NCBI GenBank assembly: GCA_002270295.1
Contig: NISF01000016.1
Span: 1 to 45,613 of the forward strand
Length of the DNA: 45,613 bases
Source: Enterobacter sp. 10-1
GTDB lineage: Bacteria; Pseudomonadota; Gammaproteobacteria; Enterobacterales; Enterobacteriaceae
Reading direction: 5' to 3'
Shown here: one piece after another, positions 8,993-18,253 of the stretch
Layout of the letters: each line of letters opens with the position of its first letter
Numbering within the stretch: the first letter of the stretch is position 1
Translations under genes and position numbers: made by a program
The notes under the pieces: model-generated
What the model was told of the DNA's origin: nothing
Seen by the model: the letters and a program-made list of their open reading frames with translations, nothing else
The model's database searches: none

Positions 8993-10960
8993 TCAGGATT
9001 TAGTCATCTGCTGGTGCAATGCAGCGCTTATTTTATTAACGTCGTAGATGCAGCCGCGCCAGGTTCCGCCGCTTACCGCCTGGAGCATCGCCCAGAGTTG
9101 GGTATCATCTGGTAAATCAGGATCGGGCATTAAATCAGGGTGGCTGCTTCTGCCGTTTAATATAACGCTAGCCTCCTCACGTGAGGGGAGTTCCTGAGCG
9201 TTAGCGAGACCCAGGAAATTGACTTCTCCCTGGAGTTGTTTGCAGTCAATTTTAATTTCAATGAGATCCCCGGTGCGTAATTTCCCGATGGCGCCGCCTG
9301 CCAGCGCCTCCGGCCCAACGTGGCCAATACAGGCGCCGGTGGAAACGCCGGAGAACCGGGCGTCGGTAATAAGCGAAACATGCTTCCCATAGGATAAATG
9401 CTTCAGCGCGCTGGTAACCTGATACGTTTCCTCCATCCCGGTGCCGGATGGCCCTACGCCGATAATAACCAGAATATCGCCCGCTTTAATTTTGTCGTGT
9501 TTGATATCATAAATGGCGGTTTTCTCCGAGAGGTACACTTTCGCCACGCCCTGATGATAATAAATACCCTCTTCATTAATGACCGAGGGGTCGATGGCCG
9601 TGGATTTTATGACCGAGCCCTCCGGAGCGATATTTCCGACCGGGAAGGTAATCGTGGAGGTTAACCCGCGTTTTTGCGCCTGCTGCGGAGACATGATGAC
9701 CTCCTGGGGATCAACCTGCTCCTGACTGAGCAGCAGATTTTTAAATATCTGCCGACGCTCGGAGCGCTCCCACCAGTCGAGATTTTCCCCTAGCGTCTTG
9801 CCCGTGACGGTAATGACATCCTCATGCAGAAGACCCAGCTGGCGCAGATGCAGCATCACTTCAGGTACGCCGCCAGCCATAAAGGCCCGTACGGTTGGGT
9901 GATAAACCGGGCCATTGGGCAGTACGCTGACCAGGCGCGGCACCTGTTTATTAATGCGTATCCAGTCCTCCACCGTCGGAATATGGCAGCCCGCCTGATG
10001 GGCAATCGCCGGGATGTGCAGCAGGAGATTGGTGGAGCCGCCAAATGCCGCATGGACCATCATGGCGTTTTCAATAGCGCGATCGGTGAGGATATCCTTC
10101 GTCGTGATGCCCTTCTGGCTCAGCAGCAGCGCGGCCCGCGCTGATGCCCTGGCGATCTCCGTCCAGACCGGTTCGCCCGAAGGCGCCAGCGCAGAATGCG
10201 GAATAGCGAGGCCGAGGCCTTCAGCGACGACCTGCGAGGTGCCTGCGGTTCCGAGGAACTGGCAGCCGCCACCCGACGAAGCGCAGGCCTGACAGCCCGC
10301 CCGACGAGCGTCCTGCAGCGATAATTCGCCGTTGGCAAAGCGCGCGCCGATAGTCTGCACCTTGCCGTTATCTTCGCCATGTAAAGCAGGCAGCGTGGCC
10401 CCGCCGGGGATCAATACCGTCGCTTTATCATGCTGCGATGCCAGCGCCATCATGGTGGCGGGCAGCCCTTTATCGCAGGTTGCCACGCCGATCACCGCTT
10501 TAACTCCCGGCAGGGAACGGATCAGGCGGCGCATCACCATAGAGGCATCATTGCGATAAGGTAATGAATCGAACATGCCGGTGGTGCCCTGCGTGCGTCC
10601 GTCGCAGGGATCGGAGACATACACCGCGTAAGGCAGCGCGTGATGGTTTTTGATGACCTCCGCCGCTGCTTTCATCTGGATATCCAGCTCGTAATGTCCC
10701 TGATGAAGCGCCAGCGCGACGGGTTTGCCGTCCGGCCCGCGCAGCCCGCCCAGCGTGCTAAGCAGCAGGATACCGTCCTGATTCAGCTCGTCCGGCGACC
10801 AGCCCATCCCGGCATTCATGGTCATGCCAAAAATATCGCCGCTAGGGCGGTTGATTAACATATCCGGGGTCAGCGGCAGCTCGCCCTGCGGACCTGGCGC
10901 ATGGGTTCTGACGCGGTAGATATCCGGATTATCGCTAGCAAAAATATCGTCAATGGACAT
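8993..10960 (-). CDS. yjhG: Sugar-acid (D-xylonate-type) dehydratase YjhG, IlvD/Edd family
   Basis: A 655-aa dehydratase almost identical in motif content to E. coli YjhG, which converts D-xylonate to 2-keto-3-deoxy-D-xylonate. It is an iron-sulfur enzyme: SDPCDGRTQGTTGMFDSL and GVATCDKGLPATMMAL carry two cluster cysteines, and ACASSGGGCQFLGTAGT carries further family cysteines. I start at MSIDDIFASDNPDIY because GAGGAGG lies six bases upstream; an in-frame start 99 bp upstream lies inside yjhH. It is 11 bp after the yjhH stop. Confidence 0.95.
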   Translation of the reverse strand: MSIDDIFASDNPDIYRVRTHAPGPQGELPLTPDMLINRPSGDIFGMTMNAGMGWSPDELNQDGILLLSTLGGLRGPDGKPVALALHQGHYELDIQMKAAAEVIKNHHALPYAVYVSDPCDGRTQGTTGMFDSLPYRNDASMVMRRLIRSLPGVKAVIGVATCDKGLPATMMALASQHDKATVLIPGGATLPALHGEDNGKVQTIGARFANGELSLQDARRAGCQACASSGGGCQFLGTAGTSQVVAEGLGLAIPHSALAPSGEPVWTEIARASARAALLLSQKGITTKDILTDRAIENAMMVHAAFGGSTNLLLHIPAIAHQAGCHIPTVEDWIRINKQVPRLVSVLPNGPVYHPTVRAFMAGGVPEVMLHLRQLGLLHEDVITVTGKTLGENLDWWERSERRQIFKNLLLSQEQVDPQEVIMSPQQAQKRGLTSTITFPVGNIAPEGSVIKSTAIDPSVINEEGIYYHQGVAKVYLSEKTAIYDIKHDKIKAGDILVIIGVGPSGTGMEETYQVTSALKHLSYGKHVSLITDARFSGVSTGACIGHVGPEALAGGAIGKLRTGDLIEIKIDCKQLQGEVNFLGLANAQELPSREEASVILNGRSSHPDLMPDPDLPDDTQLWAMLQAVSGGTWRGCIYDVNKISAALHQQMTKS

Positions 10961-10971
10961 CGAATGCCTCC

Positions 10972-11877
10972 TCATGATTTTAAAATGCCCTGCGAGGCCA
11001 GCAGCTCGCGCACCCGCGCCTTTGCCTCTTCCGACGCATCCAGAATCGGCGGCAGGCAATAGGTATTTACCGGCAGCCCCACACGCTGCATGGCATATTT
11101 GATGAGGGAGACAAACGGTGTTTCCAGGGCGTAAATAGCCGGTAGCTGCAGCAATTTTTTATTGAGCGTCGCCGCTGTCGCGAGATCGCCATCTTGCCAG
11201 GCGCTAAAAATGCCTACGGACAGTTCCGGCGCGAAGTTTGCGCTGGCGGTAATAGCGCCATCCCCGCCCAGCAGCAGGTTATTGAGTAAATGGTCGTCGA
11301 AACCGCAGAACACGGAGAACTCGGGGCGCACGGCTTTGACGGTGTTGATCATCGCCCGCAGGTGGCCGACGCTGTCGATAGTGTCTTTAATACCGACGAT
11401 GTTTTCATTTTGCAGCACCAGCCGTTTGACGATATCAGGGGTGAGATCCTGGCCGGTGAGGTCCGGGAAGTTATAAACGATCGCCGGCAGGCGAACGCTG
11501 CTGGCGATGCGATGGTAATAGTCGTCCAGATTGCTGGCGGCAACTTTCCAGTAATAGGGGTTAATAATAACGATGCCGTCCGCGCCGCAGGCTTCGGCGT
11601 GTTTTGCCAGTTTGACCGCTTCGTCAGTGGAGGGGGAGCCAACGCCAATTAATACCGGAACGCGTCCGCCAACCGCCGCGATTGCCGCCTCGGCGAAGTC
11701 CATCCTTTGCCCGGCGTTCATCTGACTAAATTCACCGCCGGTTCCCAGATAAAACAAGCCGTCGACGCCTTTCTTAATAAGAAAATCGGCGACTTGCGTT
11801 AAGGCCGTTTTATCAATGTTGCCGTCGCTATCGAGCGTCGTGGAGACCGGTGGAATAATTCCCCTGAATTTTTTCAT
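10972..11877 (-). CDS. yjhH: 2-keto-3-deoxy-sugar-acid aldolase YjhH (DHDPS family)
   Basis: A 301-aa class I TIM-barrel aldolase that in E. coli cleaves 2-keto-3-deoxy-pentonate to pyruvate and glycolaldehyde. GTGGEFSQM gives the GTGGE carboxylate-binding loop, YNFPDLTGQDL has the active-site tyrosine, and VGIKDTIDS has the Schiff-base lysine. It starts behind an AAGGAA box four bases after the yjhI stop and is followed closely by yjhG, so aldolase and dehydratase are made together. Confidence 0.95.
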   Translation of the reverse strand: MKKFRGIIPPVSTTLDSDGNIDKTALTQVADFLIKKGVDGLFYLGTGGEFSQMNAGQRMDFAEAAIAAVGGRVPVLIGVGSPSTDEAVKLAKHAEACGADGIVIINPYYWKVAASNLDDYYHRIASSVRLPAIVYNFPDLTGQDLTPDIVKRLVLQNENIVGIKDTIDSVGHLRAMINTVKAVRPEFSVFCGFDDHLLNNLLLGGDGAITASANFAPELSVGIFSAWQDGDLATAATLNKKLLQLPAIYALETPFVSLIKYAMQRVGLPVNTYCLPPILDASEEAKARVRELLASQGILKS

Positions 11878-11881
11878 TAGA

Positions 11882-12670
11882 TCAATTTCCTTTTCTTAAA
11901 TATTCATTTTCGTTTCTATAACCCAGACCATGCGAGATCTGATCGGCGCATTGCCTGAGTAGTTCGAGATAACCATCGATCCTCTTTCCCGAATAAACTA
12001 TCGGGTCTCCCGATAATGAAATTGCATAATTCACGCGATGATACATATCGAAAATAGGCATGCTCAGGCATACCGCCCCGTAGGTTGACTCTTCATTATC
12101 TATCGCCCATCCCCTGAGGCGCGTTTTCTGTAGCTCTTCACGAAATAATTTTTTATCGGTGAAGGTATTTTGCGTGTGCTTTTTCAGAATTAAGGCATCG
12201 AGAAAATAATCCATCTCTTCTCGCGGCTTCCAGGCCAGCAGCGCCTTACCGAGTGCGGTGATATGCAATTCCAATTTTTTACCGATCCAGCTTTTTTTAG
12301 TCGGCACGGAATCCGGGCTCTCGACTTTATCCAGGTAAATGGCGGAATAACTCTCCATTGCCCCTAAATGGCAGACCAGTCCGCTTTTCAACGAAAGCTC
12401 CTGCATCGGGCGCTTCGTCACCTCGAATATGTTTTTCCGGTGCAGCGACTGGCATCCAAGCTCGTAATTTTTTATGCCAAGCGAGTATTGATTACGCTCG
12501 CTTTTTATTAAAAAGCCGCAATCGACCATGGCATTTAATAAATTCAGCAGGCTACTTTTCGGGTACTGAAATTCTTTTAGCAGCTCCATAAAACTGGCCG
12601 CTCCGACATATGCAATGTAGGTCAGAATTTTTTCTGCCCGGATTAATGAATTACATCCTTTACCGCCCAT
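11882..12670 (-). CDS. yjhI: IclR-family regulator YjhI
   Basis: A 262-aa IclR-type regulator: N-terminal winged helix (about residues 10-70, [20 protein letters not shown]) followed by an IclR effector domain ([35 protein letters not shown]). It is the first gene of the operon whose other members are a dehydratase, an aldolase and a permease, and is therefore probably their regulator, sensing a sugar acid. The start has a GGGAG box. A perfect palindrome 63-78 bp upstream of the start codon is a candidate autoregulatory site. Confidence 0.93.
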   Translation of the reverse strand: MGGKGCNSLIRAEKILTYIAYVGAASFMELLKEFQYPKSSLLNLLNAMVDCGFLIKSERNQYSLGIKNYELGCQSLHRKNIFEVTKRPMQELSLKSGLVCHLGAMESYSAIYLDKVESPDSVPTKKSWIGKKLELHITALGKALLAWKPREEMDYFLDALILKKHTQNTFTDKKLFREELQKTRLRGWAIDNEESTYGAVCLSMPIFDMYHRVNYAISLSGDPIVYSGKRIDGYLELLRQCADQISHGLGYRNENEYLRKGN

Positions 12671-12732
12671 AACGGCTCCCGTTTCTCGTTGATATAAAGC
12701 CTATCCACTCTGGAAAGCGGAAAATACGCCTT

Positions 12733-12748
12733 GTTCAGCAGGCTGAAC
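12733..12748. promoter_or_regulatory. Perfect 16-bp palindrome upstream of yjhI, candidate IclR operator
   Basis: GTTCAGC and GCTGAAC (7/7) flank a two-base centre. IclR-family regulators commonly bind palindromes of about this size in their own promoter region, and this one lies about 63 bp before the yjhI start codon. The link to YjhI is inference. Confidence 0.5.
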
Positions 12749-12842
12749 CGAGTTACAGGGGGGAAACGTGATCCACGTAGGTATTTTAATTATTGAGCGG
12801 GAATTTGCTGCGCGTGGCGCTGGCCGATTGGCAGCCTATGGC

Positions 12843-12867
12843 GCTAATGCGGGAAATGATTTGTGCG
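12843..12867 (+). repeat. Right copy of the 25-bp imperfect direct repeat flanking the yjh block
   Basis: Matches 7420-7444 at 23 of 25 positions, same orientation. It lies between the yjhI upstream region and the fadE terminator. Together the copies enclose about 5.4 kb that contains exactly yjhF, yjhG, yjhH and yjhI. Confidence 0.6.
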
Positions 12868-12889
12868 AAGCCGGAGGGCAAAGCGGGGT

Positions 12890-12919
12890 AAAAAAAAGAG
12901 GCGGAGGAAAGCCCCCGCC
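12890..12919 (-). terminator. Intrinsic terminator of fadE
   Basis: Read on the minus strand, GGCGGGGG, loop CTTT and CCTCCGCC form an 8-bp stem with one G-U pair, followed by TCTTTTTTTT. It ends about 55 bp past the fadE stop. Confidence 0.85.
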
Positions 12920-12946
12920 CCGATCGTGATGTGATTAATTTACTCT

Positions 12947-15391
12947 TCAGGCCGCTTCAATCTTGCGGACTTTCTCCGGCAGCTTTACCGGCCGGGTGGC
13001 CAGCTCATCCGGGGCGAAGTCGTCAACGTTGATGCTGCGCAGGCGGCTGGTTTCGGCTCGGGTAAGAATAGCGGCTTCATCCTGATTGATTAACCCTTTA
13101 GCCAGCGCATTGCCGGCCAGTTCATCAAGGCGCGTGAACGGCAGGTTTTTGCCCAGCTCTTTGCAGATACGCTGGTGAATCGGGTCGGCGGCCATCACGT
13201 CCAGTAGCGCCTCTTCCAGCAGGCCGACCGGGTTGTGCTCGCTCGGGGTCAGGTACTGGCCACGGCCAATACGCGAACGCGTTGCGCTCGGGATCTGCAG
13301 GATTTTTGCGACCTTATGGTCCAGCTTATCGGACGGCGCGTCGTAGTGGCGGCCGGTCGGGAAGATGGCAACGCGCAGGACGCCTGCGACAAAGCGGTTC
13401 GGGAAGTTTTTCAGCAGGTCGTCGATGGCCTGCTCAGCCTGATACAGCGCATCCTGAACGCCCCAGTGAACCAGCGGCAGATCGGCTTCGTTACGCCCCT
13501 CATCGTCATAGCGTTTCAGCACCGCAGAGGCGAGGTAAAGCTGGCTTAAAACATCGCCCAGTCGCGCGGAAATACGCTCGCGGCGCTTCAGGCTGCCGCC
13601 AAGAACGGCCATTGAGACGTCGGACAGCAGCGCCAGGTTCGCGCTCAGGCGGTTCATATGCTGGTAGTAACGGCGGGTCGCGTCGCGGGTTGGCGTGCCG
13701 CTGGTCAGCCCACGGGTCAGGCCTAGCCAGAAGCTGCGGACCTTATTGCTGCCGACGTGACCGATGTGTTTGAACAGCAGCTTGTCGAAAGCGTTAACGT
13801 CGTTATTCTGCGCGGCGGCCATTTCATCCAGCACGTACGGATGGCAGCGAATTGCGCCCTGACCGAAGATCATCATGCTGCGGGTCAGAATGTTGGCGCC
13901 TTCGACGGTGATAGCGATCGGCGCCCCTTGATAGGCGCGGGCGAGGAAGTTGCCTTCACCAAGCATGATGCCTTTCCCGCCGGTGATATCCATTGCGTCG
14001 ATGATTGAACGCTGGCCGCGGTGGGTGCAGTGATACTTCACGATAGCCGACAGAACCGCCGGCTTCTCACCGAGCATGATGCCGTAAGTAATCAGCGACG
14101 CGGCGGCGTCCATCACGTAGGCGTTACCGGCGATACGCGCCAGCGGCTCTTCGATGCCTTCCATTTTACCGATGGAGATCTTGAACTGGCGGCGGATATG
14201 GGCGTAGGCGCCGGTGGCCATCGCCACGGACTTCAGGCCGCCGGTGGCGTTTGACGGCAGGGTGATCCCGCGACCGACGGACAGGCACTCCACCAGCATC
14301 CGCCAGCCCTGACCAGCCATCGTTGGGCCGCCGATGATGTAGTCGATAGGGACAAAGATATCTTTACCCTGGGTCGGTCCGTTCTGGAACGGTACGTTAA
14401 GCGGGAAGTGGCGGCGGCCAATTTCAACGCCAGGAGTCGAGGTTGGGATCAGCGCACAGGTAATACCCAGCTCCTCTTCTCCCCCCAGCAGGCGGTCAGG
14501 GTCGGAGAGTTTAAACGCCAGCCCCAGGACGGTCGCGATAGGCGCCAGCGTAATGTAGCGCTTGTTCCAGGTCAGGCGCATGCCCAGAACCTGCTCGCCC
14601 TGCCATTCGCCCATGCACACCACGCCGGTATCCGGAATGGCGCCGGCGTCGGAGCCCGCTTCCGGGCTGGTCAGCGCAAAGCAGGGGATCTCCTGACCAC
14701 GCGCGAGGCGCGGCAGATAGTGATTTTTCTGTTCATCGGTACCGTAATGCTGCAGCAGTTCGCCCGGGCCTAAAGAGTTGGGCACGCCCACGGTGATCGC
14801 CAGGATCCCGGAAACGCCGGACATTTTTTGCAGCACGCGGGACTGAGCATAGGCGGAGAACTCCAGGCCGCCGTACTCTTTCTTAATGATCATCGCAAAG
14901 AAACGATGTTCTTTCAGATAGGCCCACAGCTGCGGAGGCAGGTCGGCCATTTCGTGGGTAATTTCGAAATCGTTCGCCATGCGGCAGGCTTCTTCCACCG
15001 GGCCGTCGATAAACGCCTGCTCTTCGGCGGTCAGGCGCGGCTGCGGATAGTTATGCAGCTTTTGCCAGTCCGGGTTGCCGCGAAACAGATCGCCTTCCCA
15101 CCAGGTGGTTCCCGCGTCGATAGCTTCTTTTTCCGTCCGCGACATCGGCGGCATCACCTTGCGAAACGCGCGGAACGCGGGCGCTGAAAAAATAGATTTA
15201 CGCATCGGCGCAAAGTTAAACGGCAGCAGAACGATCGCTAACGGCAGCAGCAGCCAGATATTCCACAGTCCGGCCACGCTAAGGGCGGCGGTCCAGGCGA
15301 GCAAAATCACGCTGCTGAGCAGGAGATTGATTCGGTGATAGAAGAGCGCACCGAGTAGAACAACGGTTGCAACAATACTCAAAATCATCAT
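12947..15391 (-). CDS. fadE: Acyl-CoA dehydrogenase FadE
   Basis: An 814-aa, FAD-dependent acyl-CoA dehydrogenase carrying out the first step of fatty-acid beta-oxidation. It has the same length as E. coli FadE and near-identical sequence: two N-terminal hydrophobic segments (residues about 1-55) that anchor it to the inner membrane, then the dehydrogenase domain ([59 protein letters not shown]) and the long C-terminal extension ending [14 protein letters not shown]. Two adjacent ATGs begin the gene; the first matches E. coli. A FadR-like site lies just upstream. Confidence 0.97.
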   Translation of the reverse strand: MMILSIVATVVLLGALFYHRINLLLSSVILLAWTAALSVAGLWNIWLLLPLAIVLLPFNFAPMRKSIFSAPAFRAFRKVMPPMSRTEKEAIDAGTTWWEGDLFRGNPDWQKLHNYPQPRLTAEEQAFIDGPVEEACRMANDFEITHEMADLPPQLWAYLKEHRFFAMIIKKEYGGLEFSAYAQSRVLQKMSGVSGILAITVGVPNSLGPGELLQHYGTDEQKNHYLPRLARGQEIPCFALTSPEAGSDAGAIPDTGVVCMGEWQGEQVLGMRLTWNKRYITLAPIATVLGLAFKLSDPDRLLGGEEELGITCALIPTSTPGVEIGRRHFPLNVPFQNGPTQGKDIFVPIDYIIGGPTMAGQGWRMLVECLSVGRGITLPSNATGGLKSVAMATGAYAHIRRQFKISIGKMEGIEEPLARIAGNAYVMDAAASLITYGIMLGEKPAVLSAIVKYHCTHRGQRSIIDAMDITGGKGIMLGEGNFLARAYQGAPIAITVEGANILTRSMMIFGQGAIRCHPYVLDEMAAAQNNDVNAFDKLLFKHIGHVGSNKVRSFWLGLTRGLTSGTPTRDATRRYYQHMNRLSANLALLSDVSMAVLGGSLKRRERISARLGDVLSQLYLASAVLKRYDDEGRNEADLPLVHWGVQDALYQAEQAIDDLLKNFPNRFVAGVLRVAIFPTGRHYDAPSDKLDHKVAKILQIPSATRSRIGRGQYLTPSEHNPVGLLEEALLDVMAADPIHQRICKELGKNLPFTRLDELAGNALAKGLINQDEAAILTRAETSRLRSINVDDFAPDELATRPVKLPEKVRKIEAA

Positions 15392-15413
15392 AACGAAATG
15401 CTCCCTGTCTTGT

Positions 15414-15430
15414 AGGAGGTCTGACCACTT
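15414..15430 (-). promoter_or_regulatory. FadR binding site in the fadE leader/promoter
   Basis: On the minus strand the 17-mer contains TGGTCAGACCT, matching the FadR core TGGTNNGACCT. It lies 23-39 bp before the fadE start codon, so FadR bound here would block transcription when acyl-CoA is scarce, as known for fad genes. Confidence 0.75.
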
Positions 15431-15629
15431 GTGATGATATGGTTGTAGTGGATGTAATTTGTTTTAGCAATGTGTTTACAAAATAATTACAACCTTGCTC
15501 ACATTGTTGTACGTAAATGCGGCACGTAAAAGCAAAACCTAAGGGGATAACAGCGCCTGCTGCTTCTCGCTTTAGCGGCTATCCGGTACACTGCCAGGGT
15601 TATTCCACCAATACTGAAGGATTATCCTC

Positions 15630-16211
15630 ATGTACCAGGATCTTATTCGTAACGAACTGAACGAAGCAGCGGAAACGCTGGCTAACTTTCTGCAGGACGA
15701 AGCCAATATTCACGCTATTCAGCGTGCCGCGGTGCTGCTGGCAGATAGCTTTAAGGCGGGCGGTAAAGTCCTTTCCTGCGGTAACGGCGGTTCCCACTGC
15801 GATGCGATGCATTTTGCCGAAGAACTGACCGGACGCTATCGTGAAAACCGTCCGGGCTACCCGGCAATTGCGATTTCAGACGTCAGCCACCTTTCCTGCG
15901 TCAGCAATGATTTCGGCTACGAGTACGTTTTCTCCCGCTACGTTGAGTCAGTCGGCCGTGCCGGTGATGTGCTGCTGGGGATTTCCACCTCCGGCAACTC
16001 AGGTAACGTTATCAAAGCGATCGAAGCCGCCCGCGCGCAGGGGATGAAAGTGATCACCCTGACCGGTAAAGACGGCGGTAAAATGGCCGGTTCCGCCGAT
16101 GTTGAAATCCGCGTGCCGCATTTTGGCTATGCCGACCGTATTCAGGAAATTCACATTAAAGTGATTCATATTCTGATTATGCTGATCGAAAAAGAGATGG
16201 TTAAAGCTTAA
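15630..16211 (+). CDS. gmhA: Sedoheptulose 7-phosphate isomerase GmhA
   Basis: A 193-aa SIS-domain enzyme making D-glycero-manno-heptose 7-phosphate, the first step of ADP-heptose synthesis for the LPS inner core. Motifs [20 protein letters not shown] and [20 protein letters not shown] bind sugar phosphate, and [14 protein letters not shown] carries C-terminal active-site residues. It is nearly identical to E. coli GmhA (LpcA), with an AAGGA ribosome site. It is divergent from fadE, as in E. coli. Confidence 0.97.
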
Positions 16212-16362
16212 CAGGCCGTTTTGCTGGCGGTGTTGAACCCCGGGCAGCGCTCAATCTCCTCGCGTACGTCAGGTACGATCCGGTTTTTGTGCGCTGGCCG
16301 TGTTCAGGCTGGCCGCCGCAATGACGCCTTTGGTATTTAAGCCGTGTGGTATGAGGTGAGAT

Positions 16363-17130
16363 ATGTGCGAACTGCTCGGGATGAGCGCTAATGTGCCAAC
16401 AGATATTTGCTTTAGCTTTACCGGGCTGGTTCAGCGCGGTGGCGGCACCGGGCCGCATAAAGACGGCTGGGGTATCACCTTTTATGAAGGTAAAGGCTGT
16501 CGCACATTTAAAGATCCGCAACCCAGCTTTCAGTCGCCAATCGCTAAGCTGGTACAGGACTATCCCATCAAATCCTGCTCGGTCGTCGCCCATATTCGCC
16601 AGGCTAATCGCGGCATAGTGGCGCTGGAAAATACCCACCCCTTTACCCGTGAGCTGTGGGGACGCAACTGGACCTACGCGCATAACGGCCAGCTGGAAGG
16701 ATATGAGTCTCTTGATACGGGAAATCTTCATCCGGTCGGCGAAACCGACAGCGAAAAGGCCTTCTGCTGGCTGCTGCATCGCCTGACCGAGCGCTATCCC
16801 GGCACCCCTGACTCGATACCTGAAATCTTCGGTTATATCGCTGAGCTGGCGGGCGAGCTGCGGGAGAAGGGCGTCTTCAACATGCTGCTGTCTGACGGGC
16901 GTTACGTGATGGCGTACTGCTCGACGAATTTGTACTGGATTACGCGAAGGGCGCCGTTTGGCGTAGCGACGCTGCTGGATCAGGATGTGGAGATCGACTT
17001 TCAACGCGAGACCACACCGAACGATGTGGTCTCCGTTATCGCCACTCAGCCTTTAACCGGCAATGAGACCTGGAATAAAATCATGCCGGGCGAGTGGGCG
17101 CTATTTTGCCTGGGGGACCGTGTAGTTTGA
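16363..17130 (+). CDS. yafJ: Class II glutamine amidotransferase-like protein YafJ
   Basis: A 255-aa Ntn-type amidotransferase domain protein. The N-terminal catalytic cysteine is Cys2 (MCELLGMSAN) after Met removal, and HIRQANRG and WTYAHNGQLEGYESL match the GATase-2 substrate pocket. The role is not established in E. coli. The GAGGTGAG ribosome site fits the chosen ATG. The last 30 bp overlap the end of the convergent yafK. Confidence 0.93.
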   Translation: MCELLGMSANVPTDICFSFTGLVQRGGGTGPHKDGWGITFYEGKGCRTFKDPQPSFQSPIAKLVQDYPIKSCSVVAHIRQANRGIVALENTHPFTRELWGRNWTYAHNGQLEGYESLDTGNLHPVGETDSEKAFCWLLHRLTERYPGTPDSIPEIFGYIAELAGELREKGVFNMLLSDGRYVMAYCSTNLYWITRRAPFGVATLLDQDVEIDFQRETTPNDVVSVIATQPLTGNETWNKIMPGEWALFCLGDRVV

Positions 17131-17841
17131 CGCCAGCTGCGGCTGAATAAGTTCATGGCTAAGCGGCTTGCTGACCACATAGCGGCCGTCCGTTACCGAG
17201 ATAACCGGGGGCTTGTGGGTTTGCTGGAAATAGTCGTAGCCTGGTTTCAGCTGTTTCCAGAAGTCCGCGTAGTAGGAGTACTTGTGGCGCTCCATATTGG
17301 CGTTGGTCATCCGGAAAGGATAAATGCTGACCTGCACGTTTGACTGGCCAAACACCAGCGCGCCGGTAACGAACTGGAAAATCTCATCAATACCGGTATC
17401 GGTCATGGCATAGCAGCCGATAGATACGCAGGCGCCGTGGATCATCAGGTATTTACCTTCATAGCCGTGCGCGCGGTCGTAGGCGTTCGGGAAGCCGATA
17501 TTAATGGCTTTATAGAAGCGGCTATCAGGTTTTAGCTGGTTGCGCGCAACGTTATAAAACCCTTCCGGACTCTTGAAGTCGCCCTGGCGCTGTTTCGGCC
17601 CCAGCCCGCCGGAGTAGTTACAGATCCGGTAGCTGTCGAGGAGCTGCCAGGTTTCGCCCATTTTGACGTAAAGATCGAGCGTTCGCTCCTCTTTAAAGAT
17701 CTCAATGTAGACCGGAGAACCCATTAATTGCTGTTTATATTGTTTGCTAACCGGCGTCGTCGAGCTGTTATTGCTGAGAAGCCCAGCAAACGAAACGCAC
17801 GGCAACAGAAGCATCGCAATAAATAATGCGATTTTGCGCAT
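17101..17841 (-). CDS. yafK: L,D-transpeptidase-fold protein YafK (DpaA/LdtF)
   Basis: A 246-aa periplasmic YkuD-domain protein. In E. coli this protein releases Braun lipoprotein from peptidoglycan. A signal peptide covers about residues 1-19 (MRKIALFIAMLLLPCVSFA). The catalytic region has YLMIHGACVSIGCYAM with the active Cys in SIGC. I start at MRKIAL because a GGAACA box precedes it and the signal peptide begins there; an ATG 33 bp upstream would spoil the signal. It is convergent with, and overlaps, yafJ. Confidence 0.94.
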   Translation of the reverse strand: MRKIALFIAMLLLPCVSFAGLLSNNSSTTPVSKQYKQQLMGSPVYIEIFKEERTLDLYVKMGETWQLLDSYRICNYSGGLGPKQRQGDFKSPEGFYNVARNQLKPDSRFYKAINIGFPNAYDRAHGYEGKYLMIHGACVSIGCYAMTDTGIDEIFQFVTGALVFGQSNVQVSIYPFRMTNANMERHKYSYYADFWKQLKPGYDYFQQTHKPPVISVTDGRYVVSKPLSHELIQPQLASNYTVPQAK

Positions 17842-18253
17842 ACTGCTTGTTCCTTGATAAAACCAAAACCACATTGCCAGGACGGCAAGAGAGACCCAAA
17901 ATCAGAGTTTTCTGGATTTAGAGCGCTCACATTAGCATCACGGCATTTTTTCGCAAGCGCGGCGTATCGCGTTTACAATTTAGTTGTCCTTTATAGCGAA
18001 TCTGGCGGCAAAGCGCAGTGAGAACTTTGCGCAATAGCTCCCATTTTAGAGCCGCCTGATGGGGTTTACCTACAGCCGCCGCTCACAAAATGTTACACTT
18101 ACACCGCTTAGTGACCAGGGTAAGAAAGGATGCTTCTCTCCCGTCTTGTGAATGAGCAGGACCTTCGTTTTTCCTTTCTTTCTCTGACTTTCCATCAATG
18201 TTGCTGGCCTCGGCCTGATGCCGGGGTTTAGGTTACGGATACCTGCTAACAAT
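17842..18253. other. 412-bp divergent intergenic region between yafK and nqrA
   Basis: It carries the promoters of yafK (minus) and the nqr operon (plus), but no hexamer pair stands out. Near its right end, at about 18207-18223, CCTCGGC, loop CTGAT and GCCGGGG form a 7-bp hairpin (one G-U pair) about 30 bp before the nqrA start, which could influence translation. No gene is seen. Confidence 0.5.

Noticed and set aside
12750..12760. GAGTTACA motif also present near 7460
   Set aside because: Only 8-10 bases match and its position relative to the 25-bp repeat differs on the two sides, so it is likely chance.
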